NCBI GenBank assembly: GCA_002840835.1
Contig: PHCQ01000003.1
Span: forward strand, 82,254 to 146,253
Length of the DNA: 64,000 nt
DNA from: Betaproteobacteria bacterium HGW-Betaproteobacteria-16
GTDB taxonomy: Bacteria > Pseudomonadota > Gammaproteobacteria > Burkholderiales > Burkholderiaceae_C
Direction of reading: 5' to 3'
A program made the position numbers and the translations under genes. The notes under the pieces were generated by a model that saw only the letters and a list, made by a program, of their open reading frames with translations, ran no database searches and was not told where the DNA came from. Positions 38,788-48,030 of this stretch are shown piece by piece. Position 1 is the first letter of the stretch, and each line of letters opens with the position of its first letter.

Positions 38788-39505
38788 GCAGCCTGGGGGT
38801 CTCGAGTGTTGATGGCGTTTCCAATTACACGGAGACCAGCTGCTTCAGGTTTCCCTCATACCGTCATGCCTCTTGAAAGGGCGGTAGCCGCTCCCCGTAC
38901 GGCCATGTTGTAACAGAGTATTCGACTTACCTACTGTGTAACTTGCCACACCTTCAGCACAAGGCTGAGGCCCCTTCGACTGGAGGAGTAAAGAGAACTT
39001 TGTCTTTATTTGTGGACGATGGTGAAAGTGAGGAAATTGGGCAAACCACCCCCTACCCGACCGAGGTCGTAGAGCGTGGAAGCCAACGGAAGGGACGCAT
39101 GGAGCCGAGCGCATCAACCGGGCATGACAAACGCGTGCAAACGCTGCCACAAGGCCAGACTATTCAGGGCCTGCACGCCCTGCTCCTCACCCTCTAGCCA
39201 TTCCACCCGGGTTTCGTGCTTGAGGACCGCTGCACGCTATGGCTGGGCGCGGTGTTTTGAGCCACCTCCTCCAGCAATCGGTATAGCGCTTCGCTCTATA
39301 TCCGCGCTTTGTCGGAGAGAAATATCCCATTTTGTTTTTTTCGGGCACCCAAAAGGGCTCCCCCGAGCAAAAAAAAGCCGCCCGTATAAATCCCGAGCCT
39401 ATACGAGATTCCAACAACTACTAAGACGCCTTCGTCGGGGTCGGAGTAACGGAACTCGCCATACCTGTCTGGGGGACAAATGTTTCACACGATAGGAAAT
39501 AGGAC
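38788..39505. promoter_or_regulatory. Divergent control region between defence operon and HTH-recombinase
   Basis: These 718 bases contain no credible gene and separate two divergent units. Two inverted repeats are visible near the recombinase side: TATAGCGC-TTC-GCTCTATA (39282..39300, one mismatch) and CGTATA-N11-TATACG (39383..39388 with 39400..39405). An AT-rich stretch with several T and A runs lies between them. These could be operators or promoter elements, possibly for the HTH part of the recombinase. No clear sigma-70 -35/-10 pair could be fixed by eye. Confidence 0.5.
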
Positions 39506-41503
39506 ATGTATATCAAAGACTTAGGCAACCTCCGTTATTCCATAACGGACCTCAAAAACGGCGTTTTCCCTCCACTTTTTCCGACGGCGCAGGTGTCACC
39601 AACACTGACCATGTCCGCCACATACACACAACTCGTTCAGGCCCACCTTGCCCGCTTGCAAAGCGACACCAAATCGGCATTGGTACAGCAGATAGCACGC
39701 AACCACATGACCGCTCTTCGAGGGTTCTTGCGGTCAGTAGGAAAAACTGAAACATCCCCTATCGGCGAGGAAATGGCTAGTGAACATACGTCTGCAGTGA
39801 GGAGATGTCTGGCCCAACTCGATGTTGGTGAGCGCTCTAAAAGTGACCGCCGCAGTCTGCTCAATGCGTGGCGCGTGACTTTTGACCTCATGGGCGCTGC
39901 GCCGGAGGTATGCGTGCGAGGGCGCGAGCGGCGCCGTGCCGACATCCCCTCACATGCCCCCACTCCGTTCGAATCAGGGTTGAGGGCAGCCCTGCGCGCA
40001 GCAGGTCTCGCACCCAAGCAAGCCGCACGGCTTGCTGGCGTCAGTACGTCCGCAGTAGGGCGCTGGACTCGTGGCGCGCTGCCAAATTTGCGTTCAAACA
40101 CGACGCTCGACAAACTGGAATCTGTGCTGCAGCTTCCGACTGGGCGGCTAAGTGATTTGCTTCGAGAAACCCTAGGCAAAAGTGCCCCCCTGCAGCGAAA
40201 CGATTACCGTGAGCGCTTGAAAGCACGTTGCGGAGACGTCTATCTTCTCAAGGTCAGTGACCTCAGTGAGCGGTTTTTGACCGACTGGAAAAACTTGCTA
40301 CAACACAAGACCGCCATCCGAACGGCAAGCAAAAGAAGGTACACCGGCGGGCGATGGAGTGTGACGGGTGACGCTCATTCAAAAGGCGCAATCCCCACCA
40401 TTTCTACTCTGAACGAAAAGCACTTCGCCTCTGCCAGTATTTTTTGGAATCACGTCTCCGCGTACCTCGGGTTTCTGCAACGACCAGTTGAAAGAGACGG
40501 ATGCGGGGAGGAGAGAGACGCGACGCAGTCGCTGGCATGGCTGGTCATCCCAGAAGCGCTAGACGCCTACTTGACGTTTCAGACAGAACGCTCAGGAGGA
40601 CTCCGGCACAAGGGCCACCTCGTGTTCTGCAAATATGTTGGCTCTCTTACGCACCCAGAACACGGCTATCTGCTTCAGTCACCAGAGTTGTTGGAGCAAC
40701 TGCCCGAAGCTGCAGTAGCAGGCAGAACTTGGACCGAGCTTTGTGGCCTAGCCCGACGCACTGTTGCGGAATGGAAATCAGCCTGCTCCGACGTGTCCCG
40801 CGACCCAGTACAGCCGATTCAATTTTTGCTTGACCAGGCCAACCCACTGGCACCGGTGTTCGAAGCGATGCGTCGATTGCGCGACATTGGCAACGCGGCC
40901 TCGAAAGGCAGCTTGGAAGAAGCCGTTGCACGGCGCGATGAGCTCTTGCTGGGCCTTCTTCTTTCCAATCCGCTGCGTCGAAAGAACCTCATCGAGTTGA
41001 CCGTACGTCCGGATAACTCGGGGACGGTGTACCAATCGAGCGCGAATGAGTGGCGTATTCGATTGCAAAGGGCAACCTTCAAAAACGGGAAAAAGGGTAC
41101 CCAAGAATCTCGTACCTACGATGTCAGGGTTGCGATTTGGCTGAACGAGCTCCTCACCGACTACGCACGGCACTTTCGCCCGCTCCTCGCCGGGGCTAGT
41201 GGACATGACAACCTCTTTCTGTCCAGGTGCGGCACACCGCTCAATGACATGACGCATCGAGTGCTTGAATTGACCAAACATCTGATTTCAGGCTCAGGAG
41301 GTTTTGGCCCGCATGCCTTCCGGCACCTGGTCGCGAGTGACTGGCTGCGTCGCAATCCGGGTGACTTTTTGACGGTGGCAGAGCTGCTCAACGACACCCT
41401 TGAAGTCGTCCTTTCCTCGTACGCTCACCTCAAGCAAGACGATGCGCTTACTCGGCACTCTAACCAGCTCAATGAGTTGTTGCCCGACTACTTGAGAAAG
41501 TAA
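39506..41503 (+). CDS. Tyrosine recombinase with internal XRE-like HTH
   Basis: This 665-residue protein combines a helix-turn-helix segment near residues 155-200 (LRAALRAAGLAPKQAARLAG followed by STSAVGRWTRG) with a C-terminal tyrosine-recombinase core. Core residues are arginine in NPLRRKNLIELTV near 490, a lysine-rich hairpin FKNGKKGT, HxxR in HAFRHLVASDW near 603 and tyrosine in LSSYAHL near 639. The usual second His/Trp is replaced by Asn in LLNDTLEVV. An SD-like AGGA lies upstream of 39506; an ATG at 39611 is a shorter alternative. It is unrelated to the boundary integrase and divergent from the defence operon, so it may be a cargo recombinase, a relic of a nested element or a regulator. 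Confidence 0.78.
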   Translation: MYIKDLGNLRYSITDLKNGVFPPLFPTAQVSPTLTMSATYTQLVQAHLARLQSDTKSALVQQIARNHMTALRGFLRSVGKTETSPIGEEMASEHTSAVRRCLAQLDVGERSKSDRRSLLNAWRVTFDLMGAAPEVCVRGRERRRADIPSHAPTPFESGLRAALRAAGLAPKQAARLAGVSTSAVGRWTRGALPNLRSNTTLDKLESVLQLPTGRLSDLLRETLGKSAPLQRNDYRERLKARCGDVYLLKVSDLSERFLTDWKNLLQHKTAIRTASKRRYTGGRWSVTGDAHSKGAIPTISTLNEKHFASASIFWNHVSAYLGFLQRPVERDGCGEERDATQSLAWLVIPEALDAYLTFQTERSGGLRHKGHLVFCKYVGSLTHPEHGYLLQSPELLEQLPEAAVAGRTWTELCGLARRTVAEWKSACSDVSRDPVQPIQFLLDQANPLAPVFEAMRRLRDIGNAASKGSLEEAVARRDELLLGLLLSNPLRRKNLIELTVRPDNSGTVYQSSANEWRIRLQRATFKNGKKGTQESRTYDVRVAIWLNELLTDYARHFRPLLAGASGHDNLFLSRCGTPLNDMTHRVLELTKHLISGSGGFGPHAFRHLVASDWLRRNPGDFLTVAELLNDTLEVVLSSYAHLKQDDALTRHSNQLNELLPDYLRK

Positions 41504-41807
41504 TAAAGCAGCCCGGCCACTGCACGACAGAGGTGGAGCCCATACCCGGGCGCGACGCGAACTGCCAATACTTAGGTGTCCCGCGACAATTCCGCCCCCA
41601 AATTAGTTCGAGTCATGCACATGTAACGAGAGGTTGTCGCATACTGGGCTGCTGGGAGTGCTCTGCCGTGGGGTCAGTCATCGCGGGATTTCCAACGGCA
41701 AAGCCCGGCGATTTCCGTTTTACGGCATCTCTTGCGACTTAGTCATGTGAGGGGGGCATCCCCTGAAAAACCGGGTGGGGTGTTCGTATGACCAATGGAA
41801 AAGAACG
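41504..41807. promoter_or_regulatory. Leader of the sigma/ubiquitin-like operon
   Basis: No gene is supported here. The segment TGCGACTTAGTCA at 41733..41745 closely resembles TGCGACTTACCCA at 46528..46540, in front of the ubiquitin-like gene. The word CGATTTCC precedes both copies (41709..41716 and 46511..46518) but at different spacing (16 and 9 bases). This may be a promoter element recognised by the operon's own sigma factor. With short words the match could be chance. Confidence 0.4.
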
Positions 41808-42539
41808 ATGGACACACAAGAAACTGACTACGAGGCTGTAGAGGCCCTTGATGTCCGAGCCATGCTTGCCAGGCTGGCGCGCACTGACTGGAACGACCCG
41901 CTCTTCATCCCCGACGAGCAGGTGTTCCGCATGTTCGGGCGAGCTCGAAGTGCAAATGACAAAGACCGGGTCGGAATGCTTTCCAGGGTACTGTCACGGC
42001 GCCTGCTTAGTCTCGCCAAGGGCTTCGCAGTGCGCAGCGGCATATATCCAGGAATCATCGGCAACCTCGACCAGGCATCGGAGGAGCTATCCCAATACGT
42101 CTGGGATTGCTTGGTCAAGCGGCCAGGCGACGCATCGCATGCCGAAAAGCGATTCGGGCAACTGTTCAAGCGTCGCGCGACGGACTTCCAACGGCGGCTG
42201 CTGGCCAAGAAGCGCAAGCTTCAGGTAAGCATGGATGCCATGGACGTCTCCGAGGAGGATGACGACCCCGATAGGACCATACGCAGGGTGTCCGCGCTTC
42301 GCCAACCCGAGACGCCGGCAGACGCCCTGGCCACCAAACAAGAGCACGCTCAAGTTGTCGCCCGCCTACAGGCTGTCCTCACCAAGCAGGAGTTTTTCGT
42401 CTACACGATGCTGTTTGTAGACGAGATGCCGGTCAAGGACATTGCTAGGGCACTCAACGTCACCCCTCGAACCATCAACACATATAAGAACGCCGCCCTC
42501 GACAAGGTCGAAGAGATGCGGAAGGAGTTCATGCCATGA
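41808..42539 (+). CDS. Sigma-70-family RNA polymerase sigma factor (ECF-like)
   Basis: This 243-residue protein starts at the ATG at 41808, preceded by GGAAAAGA; a GTG 33 bases upstream is in frame but less likely. The C-terminal region is a good sigma region 4: LTKQEFFVYTMLFVDEMPVK, then DIARALNVTPRTINTYKNAA, the recognition helix-turn-helix. The N-terminal half is helical and compatible with region 2 but divergent. It overlaps the next gene by four bases (ATGA), so it is the first gene of a tightly coupled operon. It probably directs transcription of this operon or of defence genes nearby. Confidence 0.8.
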   Translation: MDTQETDYEAVEALDVRAMLARLARTDWNDPLFIPDEQVFRMFGRARSANDKDRVGMLSRVLSRRLLSLAKGFAVRSGIYPGIIGNLDQASEELSQYVWDCLVKRPGDASHAEKRFGQLFKRRATDFQRRLLAKKRKLQVSMDAMDVSEEDDDPDRTIRRVSALRQPETPADALATKQEHAQVVARLQAVLTKQEFFVYTMLFVDEMPVKDIARALNVTPRTINTYKNAALDKVEEMRKEFMP

Positions 42540-43168
42540 CATCGCCCATCCATAGGCTGTCGCTCGAGGAAGTTCTGGACGAGTTCTTCTTCTCCGCTGA
42601 CAAGCCATCGCCCGACATGGTTCTTCGCGCGTGCGAAGCTCACCCTGAATATCGAGAGGACATCCTCGAGTTCGCTGCCCTTTGGTCAGCTTATGAGGCG
42701 TCGCCCGAGGTTCCTGCTACAGATGTTGCTGGCGTCTCTGAAGAGTCCGTCTCACGCCTTCAGAGCTATGTGCTCAATCAGGTTCACGAAATCGACGGAA
42801 AGTCGGAGCAAGCCTCTGACCTTGAAGCCACGAAACGCGCCGTCTCGGCCTTGGCTGGCAGCAAGCTGGGTCGGGCTGCGGCCGCAGTGGGATTCGCCAG
42901 CTCGTTGCTCATGACCAAGGTGCTCACGACCATTACCAACGTCCCGCCGAGAGTTATCCGGGACTTGGCGAAACACATGAACGTGCCACCGACAGACCTG
43001 CGTCAGTGCATCGGACCGCAGTTCGCAGGCACAAGAAACTACAGCTCGACCCGTCAGCCTGATGCCCCTGGGTTGGAGACCTGGGAAAGTGCAGTCTGCT
43101 CCTTGTCAGTGAGCGAGGACGAGAAGAAGCGACTCTTGGGGTTTCAGACGGAGGAAGACGCCTCGTGA
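42536..43168 (+). CDS. Unknown protein between sigma factor and IrrE-helicase (candidate anti-sigma)
   Basis: I do not recognise a family. The 210-residue protein is acidic at the N terminus (LEEVLDEFFFSADKPSPDMV) and has a short alanine-rich hydrophobic stretch near 105-125 that is too weak for a clear membrane helix. A helical C terminus contains PPRVIRDLAKHMNVPPTDL. It overlaps both neighbours by four bases, meaning coupled translation in near-equal amounts with the sigma factor. Position and stoichiometry suggest a sigma-binding partner, possibly cleaved by the peptidase encoded next. That is inference. Confidence 0.65.
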   Translation: MTSPIHRLSLEEVLDEFFFSADKPSPDMVLRACEAHPEYREDILEFAALWSAYEASPEVPATDVAGVSEESVSRLQSYVLNQVHEIDGKSEQASDLEATKRAVSALAGSKLGRAAAAVGFASSLLMTKVLTTITNVPPRVIRDLAKHMNVPPTDLRQCIGPQFAGTRNYSSTRQPDAPGLETWESAVCSLSVSEDEKKRLLGFQTEEDAS

Positions 43169-46100
43169 CACCCTTTCATCGTGCTCGCGAGGAGGCGAGA
43201 CGGTTTCGAAAGGACCTCTTTGGGGAGGCCGCCGAAACTGGCATTGCCTCCAAGGCAATCATTGATACCGCCGCCAGCGAGGAGGCTGAGGATTTCCAGA
43301 TTTCGGACGCCAATCCATTGGACAAGGCGCTTGGTGGCGCCGACGCTGTCCTGGAGGTCAAGTTCCGTCAGATAGTCGTTCGAAACGACGTATCAACCGG
43401 CGAGCGCGCCTTCCTCGTCGCCCATGAATTCGGGCACTGGAAGCTCCACCACGACGGGAACGAGGGCTGCCACAAGGTCGTCGACTCCACCCTGAAGCCA
43501 GAGGACGGCGACACGTTCGGTGCCCAGAAGGTCGAGGCTTACGGCGCGCGGGAGCGTACCGAGCTGCAAGCCAACATCTTCGCCCGCGAAGTGCTGTTGC
43601 CCAGAGAAGTGGCTCGGTCCCTTTTCCTTGCCGGCAAGACGGCAGAACAGCTTACGATTGAACTCGACCTTCCCTTGGAGCTGGTCCGGCAACAGCTGCT
43701 CGATGGCCTGCTGCTCCCAGAGCCAGCCGAAGAGGAGTTGGAGCCCGCCAAGGTCATCACTCCGACGGCAGAGCAGATTGCGGCGGCCCAGTCCCAGGCC
43801 ACGACCTCGCTTGTGAAAGCTGGCCCGGGCACAGGCAAGACGGCCACCCTGCTGCTGAGGGTCCAACACCTGCTGGAAGCAGGCGCCAAGCCAGAGGAGC
43901 TGCTGCTACTAACCTTCTCCAACCGAGCGGCAAGAGAGCTGGTGGACCGGCTGCAGCAGCAGGGCGTCGAGAACGCACATGAAATGTGGGTTGGCACCTT
44001 CCACGCGTTCGGGTTGGAGTTCCTCCGAAAGAACTGCGAGCAGTTCGGCCTGAAATCCCGCTTCGGCGTCGCCGACAGGATGGCCGAGATTGCGGTGCTG
44101 GAGCCGCACATCTACAGCCTCGGCCTGCAAGCGTTCAACCCCTTGGGTGACCCGCTCGACTGGCTGAAGACCGCCGTGGAAGCCATCCAGCGAGCGAAGG
44201 ACGAGCTTGCAGACGCTGCCACCTACGCTGCAGCGGTGGAGGAATCTGCCGCGGAAACGCCGGCCGAATTGCTTGCCAAGCGACGCGATGTCGCGAAGCT
44301 CTACAGCTGCTACGAGGAGAAGACCGAGGCCAACTCCAGTCTTGTGGACATGGGCGACCTCGTGATGCTGCCCGCGCTCGCGCTGACGTACAACTACGAC
44401 AGCTTCAAGGCCAGCGTCGGTCGGTTTAAGCACATCCTTGTGGACGAGTACCAGGACGTCAACCGGGCCAGCGCTCAGCTCGTGAAGGCTCTTGCCGCCC
44501 ATGCAGAAACGCTCTGGGTAGTTGGTGACGCCCGTCAGGCCATCTACCGCTTCCGCGGCGCATCCATGCGCAGCATCGTCAACTTTGGCGACGACTATCC
44601 CGACCACGAGCCCTTTTTACTCAATGAGAACCGGCGCAGCTACGAAGAGGTCGTTCGAGTCTTCGAACACTCGGGGCGCGCGACCCACCCGCTGCAGCTC
44701 ATCCTTCCGCTCGACGATGTAGAGCCTGCCCGGGGCGCGAGCGGCGTGAAGCCTCGCCACGTCAAGTGCGCAACCACGGACATTGTTCGCGGTGAAGTTG
44801 CGGCCAACGTCGCCCGCATTCACGGACTCGGCGTCGCGTACAGAGACCAAGTCGTACTGGCTAGCACTCACGAAACCTGTGGCGACACGGCCGATGCCCT
44901 GAACGCCGCCGGCATACCTGCGCTCCACCTTGGCGACATCTTTCAGCGCTCCGAGCCCAAGGACCTTCTGGTGTTGCTGCAGGTCTTCATAGACCGGTCT
45001 GGCAGCGGCTTACTGCGCATCTCGCGCTTGCCGGGCCTAGAGATGCCCGCGGCGGACGTCGACCTCATCCTCACCTGGCTCGACAACTCTCGACCAGAGC
45101 CGCTGTCCTGGCTAGATTCGCCGCCGCCGAGTCTTTCGGCCAAAGGCACGGCGGCCCTTGTGCGCTGGAAGGCCGCCTTCCAAGGCCTTGCGTCGAAAGA
45201 CTCGCCCTGGGAGGTCATCTGCACTCTGCTGCTCGACCGAACAAGCATCCTCGCGCCGCACCTGGCGGGCACCGGAATACTCGACATCACTCGGCGCATC
45301 GCCCTGTGGCAGCTCATCTATTTCCTGCGCGTGCCCGATGGCGGTCACGCGTATCAGACCGTCGGAAGTTTCATCTCTCGCCTGCGTCGACGCCTGCGTA
45401 TAGGCGATGACCGCGAGCTACGCGTTCCGCCGCCGGAGGCCGACAGTCTCGACGCGGTAGCCGTCATGACCATCCACGGCAGCAAGGGGCTCGAGTTCGA
45501 GGCAGTCCATCTTGTCGACATCGACGCCAAGCATTTCCGGATGGGCGCAGACCCCGACCTAGTGCCAGAGTCGCTGTTGCAGTCCCTTCAACACCGCGAG
45601 AACTTCGAGGAAGAAACTGAAGCCTCGAACAAGCTGTACGTCGCACTTTCGCGGGCACGCGAGCATCTCGTCTTGTATGAAAGCCAAGGCGCGTACAAGG
45701 CGCAATGTGTGAGCGCAATCGAGCACGCCGCCCATCTTCTCCAGCCTGTTCAAGGGTTCGCTACGGCACTCAAAGCGGTCATAGCCAAGGCCAAGGCCAC
45801 AGGCGGCCATCAGGCTGGGCGCTGTGAGTTTCCCGGCTTCATGACCTACATGGTCTGCCCAAGGCGCTACTACTACGACTACGTCAAGAACCTCAAGCCG
45901 GCATCGGGGCTACACCCCGCGGCCCTGATTGAGGGCTCGGTGATGCGCGAGCTCTTCGTTCCCTACGGGGCCGACCCTTCGGTCGCTGCCGATGATGTCG
46001 AAACGACGCTGGCATCGCTGGGGCACGCCTACAAAGATTCGCTCACTCACCTGCGTGCGTACGCAGATGGTCTGCTGTTCGCAGGACGCAGCCTGATACG

Positions 46101-46488
46101 CGCACAGCGTGCCGCCATGGCCAAGCCGTTCCAAGTCACGTGCGCGGGGCTGCAAATCAACGTGACGGCACACCGCATTTCAGGTTCCGGTGACACCTAC
46201 ACGATTCACTTCGTCCGCACCAAGCCCTCGGGCAAGCTCGGCCGGCAAAGGTCTGCAATCCGCTGGATGCTGAAATACCTGGCCGCGGCCAGCACGAACC
46301 TCTCGTTCTCCGCGCGCATCCATGTGCTCAGCACTGGAGAAGAAGAGACGCTGTGGCCGGACGGCCCCAAGTGGGACAACAAGTTCGCCATGGCGGCAGC
46401 CGAGGGCCTGCTAGCTGGCAACTTCGAGGCACGCCCGAACCAGTACGAGTGCCCAAAGTGCCGGCACTTCCTGCATTGCCCGGCCTGA
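43165..46488 (+). CDS. IrrE-type metallopeptidase / UvrD helicase / Cas4-like Fe-S fusion
   Basis: This 1107-residue protein starts at a GTG overlapping the previous stop. Residues 1-160 are an ImmA/IrrE zinc peptidase with HEFGH at 87-91 and the downstream ANIFAREVLLP. Residues 200-850 are a superfamily 1A helicase: Walker A GPGTGKT at 220-226, ILVDEYQDVNRA near 424, MTIHGSKGLEFEAV near 768 and LYVALSRAREHLV near 825. The last 220 residues carry a cysteine in MVCPRRYYYDYV and a final YECPKCRHFLHCPA, the four-cysteine pattern of Cas4/AddB Fe-S nucleases. The expected D and ExK residues look replaced (NVTAHRIS, HFVRTKPSGK), so nuclease activity is doubtful. It may sense DNA damage or invading DNA and cleave a repressor. 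Confidence 0.83.
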   Translation: MTPFHRAREEARRFRKDLFGEAAETGIASKAIIDTAASEEAEDFQISDANPLDKALGGADAVLEVKFRQIVVRNDVSTGERAFLVAHEFGHWKLHHDGNEGCHKVVDSTLKPEDGDTFGAQKVEAYGARERTELQANIFAREVLLPREVARSLFLAGKTAEQLTIELDLPLELVRQQLLDGLLLPEPAEEELEPAKVITPTAEQIAAAQSQATTSLVKAGPGTGKTATLLLRVQHLLEAGAKPEELLLLTFSNRAARELVDRLQQQGVENAHEMWVGTFHAFGLEFLRKNCEQFGLKSRFGVADRMAEIAVLEPHIYSLGLQAFNPLGDPLDWLKTAVEAIQRAKDELADAATYAAAVEESAAETPAELLAKRRDVAKLYSCYEEKTEANSSLVDMGDLVMLPALALTYNYDSFKASVGRFKHILVDEYQDVNRASAQLVKALAAHAETLWVVGDARQAIYRFRGASMRSIVNFGDDYPDHEPFLLNENRRSYEEVVRVFEHSGRATHPLQLILPLDDVEPARGASGVKPRHVKCATTDIVRGEVAANVARIHGLGVAYRDQVVLASTHETCGDTADALNAAGIPALHLGDIFQRSEPKDLLVLLQVFIDRSGSGLLRISRLPGLEMPAADVDLILTWLDNSRPEPLSWLDSPPPSLSAKGTAALVRWKAAFQGLASKDSPWEVICTLLLDRTSILAPHLAGTGILDITRRIALWQLIYFLRVPDGGHAYQTVGSFISRLRRRLRIGDDRELRVPPPEADSLDAVAVMTIHGSKGLEFEAVHLVDIDAKHFRMGADPDLVPESLLQSLQHRENFEEETEASNKLYVALSRAREHLVLYESQGAYKAQCVSAIEHAAHLLQPVQGFATALKAVIAKAKATGGHQAGRCEFPGFMTYMVCPRRYYYDYVKNLKPASGLHPAALIEGSVMRELFVPYGADPSVAADDVETTLASLGHAYKDSLTHLRAYADGLLFAGRSLIRAQRAAMAKPFQVTCAGLQINVTAHRISGSGDTYTIHFVRTKPSGKLGRQRSAIRWMLKYLAAASTNLSFSARIHVLSTGEEETLWPDGPKWDNKFAMAAAEGLLAGNFEARPNQYECPKCRHFLHCPA

Positions 46489-46591
46489 GCCGCCCCCGTC
46501 CACGCGCTTCCGATTTCCAAGCCTTCCTGCGACTTACCCAGCATGAGCAGCGCATCCCGCGCAGCTCACCTAGCTGGAAAAGGAAGCAGAA

Positions 46592-47089
46592 ATGTCCACC
46601 CGCGTTTACATCCAGTCGGAGTTCTTCTCTGACATCAAGTTCGTCGAAGTCAATGACGAGGCCACCGTCGCTGAGCTGAAGCACGCCGTCCTGGCGCAGC
46701 TGCGGCCTGGCACGGAGGCTTCCGACCTGACCCTCTCGGTCGAGGACGATGACGACGACTCCCACGGCCACTCGACCCACGTCAAACACCTCAAGACGGA
46801 CCATGGCGTGCGCGTGCACCTCCACCGCTGCAAGCAGGTGGAAGTGCAGGTTCGCTTCGGCACCGAGGTCCTACACCACAAGTTCCGCCCGGCGACCACC
46901 GTCGGCCGCGTGCGCCTGTGGGCCGGCGAGAAGTTCGGCATGGCGCCGGGCGACATCGCTGAACACGTCCTGCAGATTGCTGGCATGACCGAGCAGCCCG
47001 ATGTGGATATCCACATCGGCACGTTGACCAAGTGCCCGCAGTGCTCGGTGACCTTCGACCTCGTGCCCGCGCACCGCATCAACGGCTAA
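46592..47089 (+). CDS. bilA: Tandem ubiquitin-like protein, BilA-like (ISG15-like)
   Basis: This 165-residue protein contains two beta-grasp-like repeats: residues 1-82 (TRVYIQSEFFSDIKFVEVND ...) and 83-165 (VEVQVRFGTEVLHHKFRPAT ...). Each begins with two beta strands and then a helix, as in ubiquitin. The chain ends HRING, with a C-terminal glycine suitable for activation, although a trimming step cannot be excluded. It is followed by E2-, JAB- and E1-like genes, the composition of Bil operons in which BilA is a double ubiquitin-like protein attached to phage structural proteins. A zinc-knuckle-like CPQC lies near residue 148, which is unusual. The start has AAGGAAGC upstream. Confidence 0.78.
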   Translation: MSTRVYIQSEFFSDIKFVEVNDEATVAELKHAVLAQLRPGTEASDLTLSVEDDDDDSHGHSTHVKHLKTDHGVRVHLHRCKQVEVQVRFGTEVLHHKFRPATTVGRVRLWAGEKFGMAPGDIAEHVLQIAGMTEQPDVDIHIGTLTKCPQCSVTFDLVPAHRING

Positions 47090-47099
47090 GGGGCGAGGT

Positions 47100-47558
47100 A
47101 TGGCACCGGACGAGCAATCGCTGCGTGCCGACCTCGCGTCGGCGCGCTTTCTCTCGGGCGAAGACCGAAACCGCTGGCAGTTCAAGAAGCTGGAGTGGCC
47201 CTTCGCCTACATCAACGTCATCGCCCGCGACCGGCGCGAGTACACGCTGCGCCTGAACTGCAGCGGCTTCCCGACGGAGTCGCCTACAGGCACGTTCTGG
47301 GACCAATCGACGAACACCAAGCTGGCTTTCGACAAGTGGCCCCAAGGCGGCGAGCGCCTGCAGCTTGCCTTCAAACCCGGCTGGAAGAACGGGGATGCGC
47401 TCTACATCCCTTGCGACCGCGAAAGCATCGTCGGCCACGACTGCTGGCTTACCCAGTACCCGCAACTCATCTGGAATCCCGCCAAGGGAATCAGCCATTA
47501 CCTGGAGGTGGTCCATGAACTTCTTCAAAGCCGCGACTACGCCTGCGCCCCTGCTTGA
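47100..47558 (+). CDS. bilB: E2-like ubiquitin-conjugating enzyme, BilB-like
   Basis: This 152-residue protein lies ten bases after the ubiquitin-like gene with a GAGG ribosome site. The strands FAYINVIARDRREYTLRL and the following CSGFPTESPTGTFWD fit the first sheet of a UBC fold in bacterial E2-like proteins. The later IPCDRESIVGHDCW would hold the active-site cysteine; C in PCDR or HDCW are both candidates. A C-terminal helix (GISHYLEVVHELLQS) completes the fold. The E2 call depends strongly on the flanking ubiquitin-like, JAB and E1 genes. Its last 44 bases overlap the JAB gene. Confidence 0.7.
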   Translation: MAPDEQSLRADLASARFLSGEDRNRWQFKKLEWPFAYINVIARDRREYTLRLNCSGFPTESPTGTFWDQSTNTKLAFDKWPQGGERLQLAFKPGWKNGDALYIPCDRESIVGHDCWLTQYPQLIWNPAKGISHYLEVVHELLQSRDYACAPA

Positions 47559-48030
47559 GTTGCCGGCTGAGCTCTGGGCGGAGCTGATGGCTCACCTGCG
47601 TGCGCAAGGTTCCGGCGTTCGCGAAAGCGGCGCCTTCCTCCTTGGGCGCAAGACCGACGCCGGTCGTGTGGTTCAGCGCTTCGTGCCCTACGAGCAGCTA
47701 CAGCCCGACGCGTTCAGCAATGACTACGTGTTCTTGAAGGCCGACAGCTTCGCCAAGCTCTGGGACGTCTGCCGCGCCAGTGGTATGACTGTCGTGGCCG
47801 ACGTGCACACTCACCCCTTCGGCCCAGGCCAGAGTCGTTCGGACAGGGCGAACCCCATGGTCGCGCTGAAAGGGCACATCGCCCTCATCGTGCCCAGGTT
47901 CGCCAAGGGTAACCCGCGCCCCCGAGACCTCGGGCTGTACGTCTATCAAGGCAACCATCAGTGGGCGTCGTATTCGGGTTCCGATGTTGGTCGCCTCCTG
48001 CGACTTACCGAGGTAGGAGTTTTTCAATGA
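47515..48030 (+). CDS. bilD: JAB/JAMM metalloprotease (deubiquitinase-like), BilD-like
   Basis: This 171-residue protein starts at the ATG at 47515, preceded by GGAGGTGG; the frame is open for 50 codons upstream but without such a site. The JAMM zinc motif is complete: glutamate in ESGAFLLGRKT near residue 32, then HTHPFGPGQSRSDRANP with the H-x-H, serine and aspartate ligands in order. In Bil systems this enzyme processes or removes the ubiquitin-like modifier. Its stop overlaps the E1 start in ATGA. Confidence 0.82.
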   Translation: MNFFKAATTPAPLLELPAELWAELMAHLRAQGSGVRESGAFLLGRKTDAGRVVQRFVPYEQLQPDAFSNDYVFLKADSFAKLWDVCRASGMTVVADVHTHPFGPGQSRSDRANPMVALKGHIALIVPRFAKGNPRPRDLGLYVYQGNHQWASYSGSDVGRLLRLTEVGVFQ

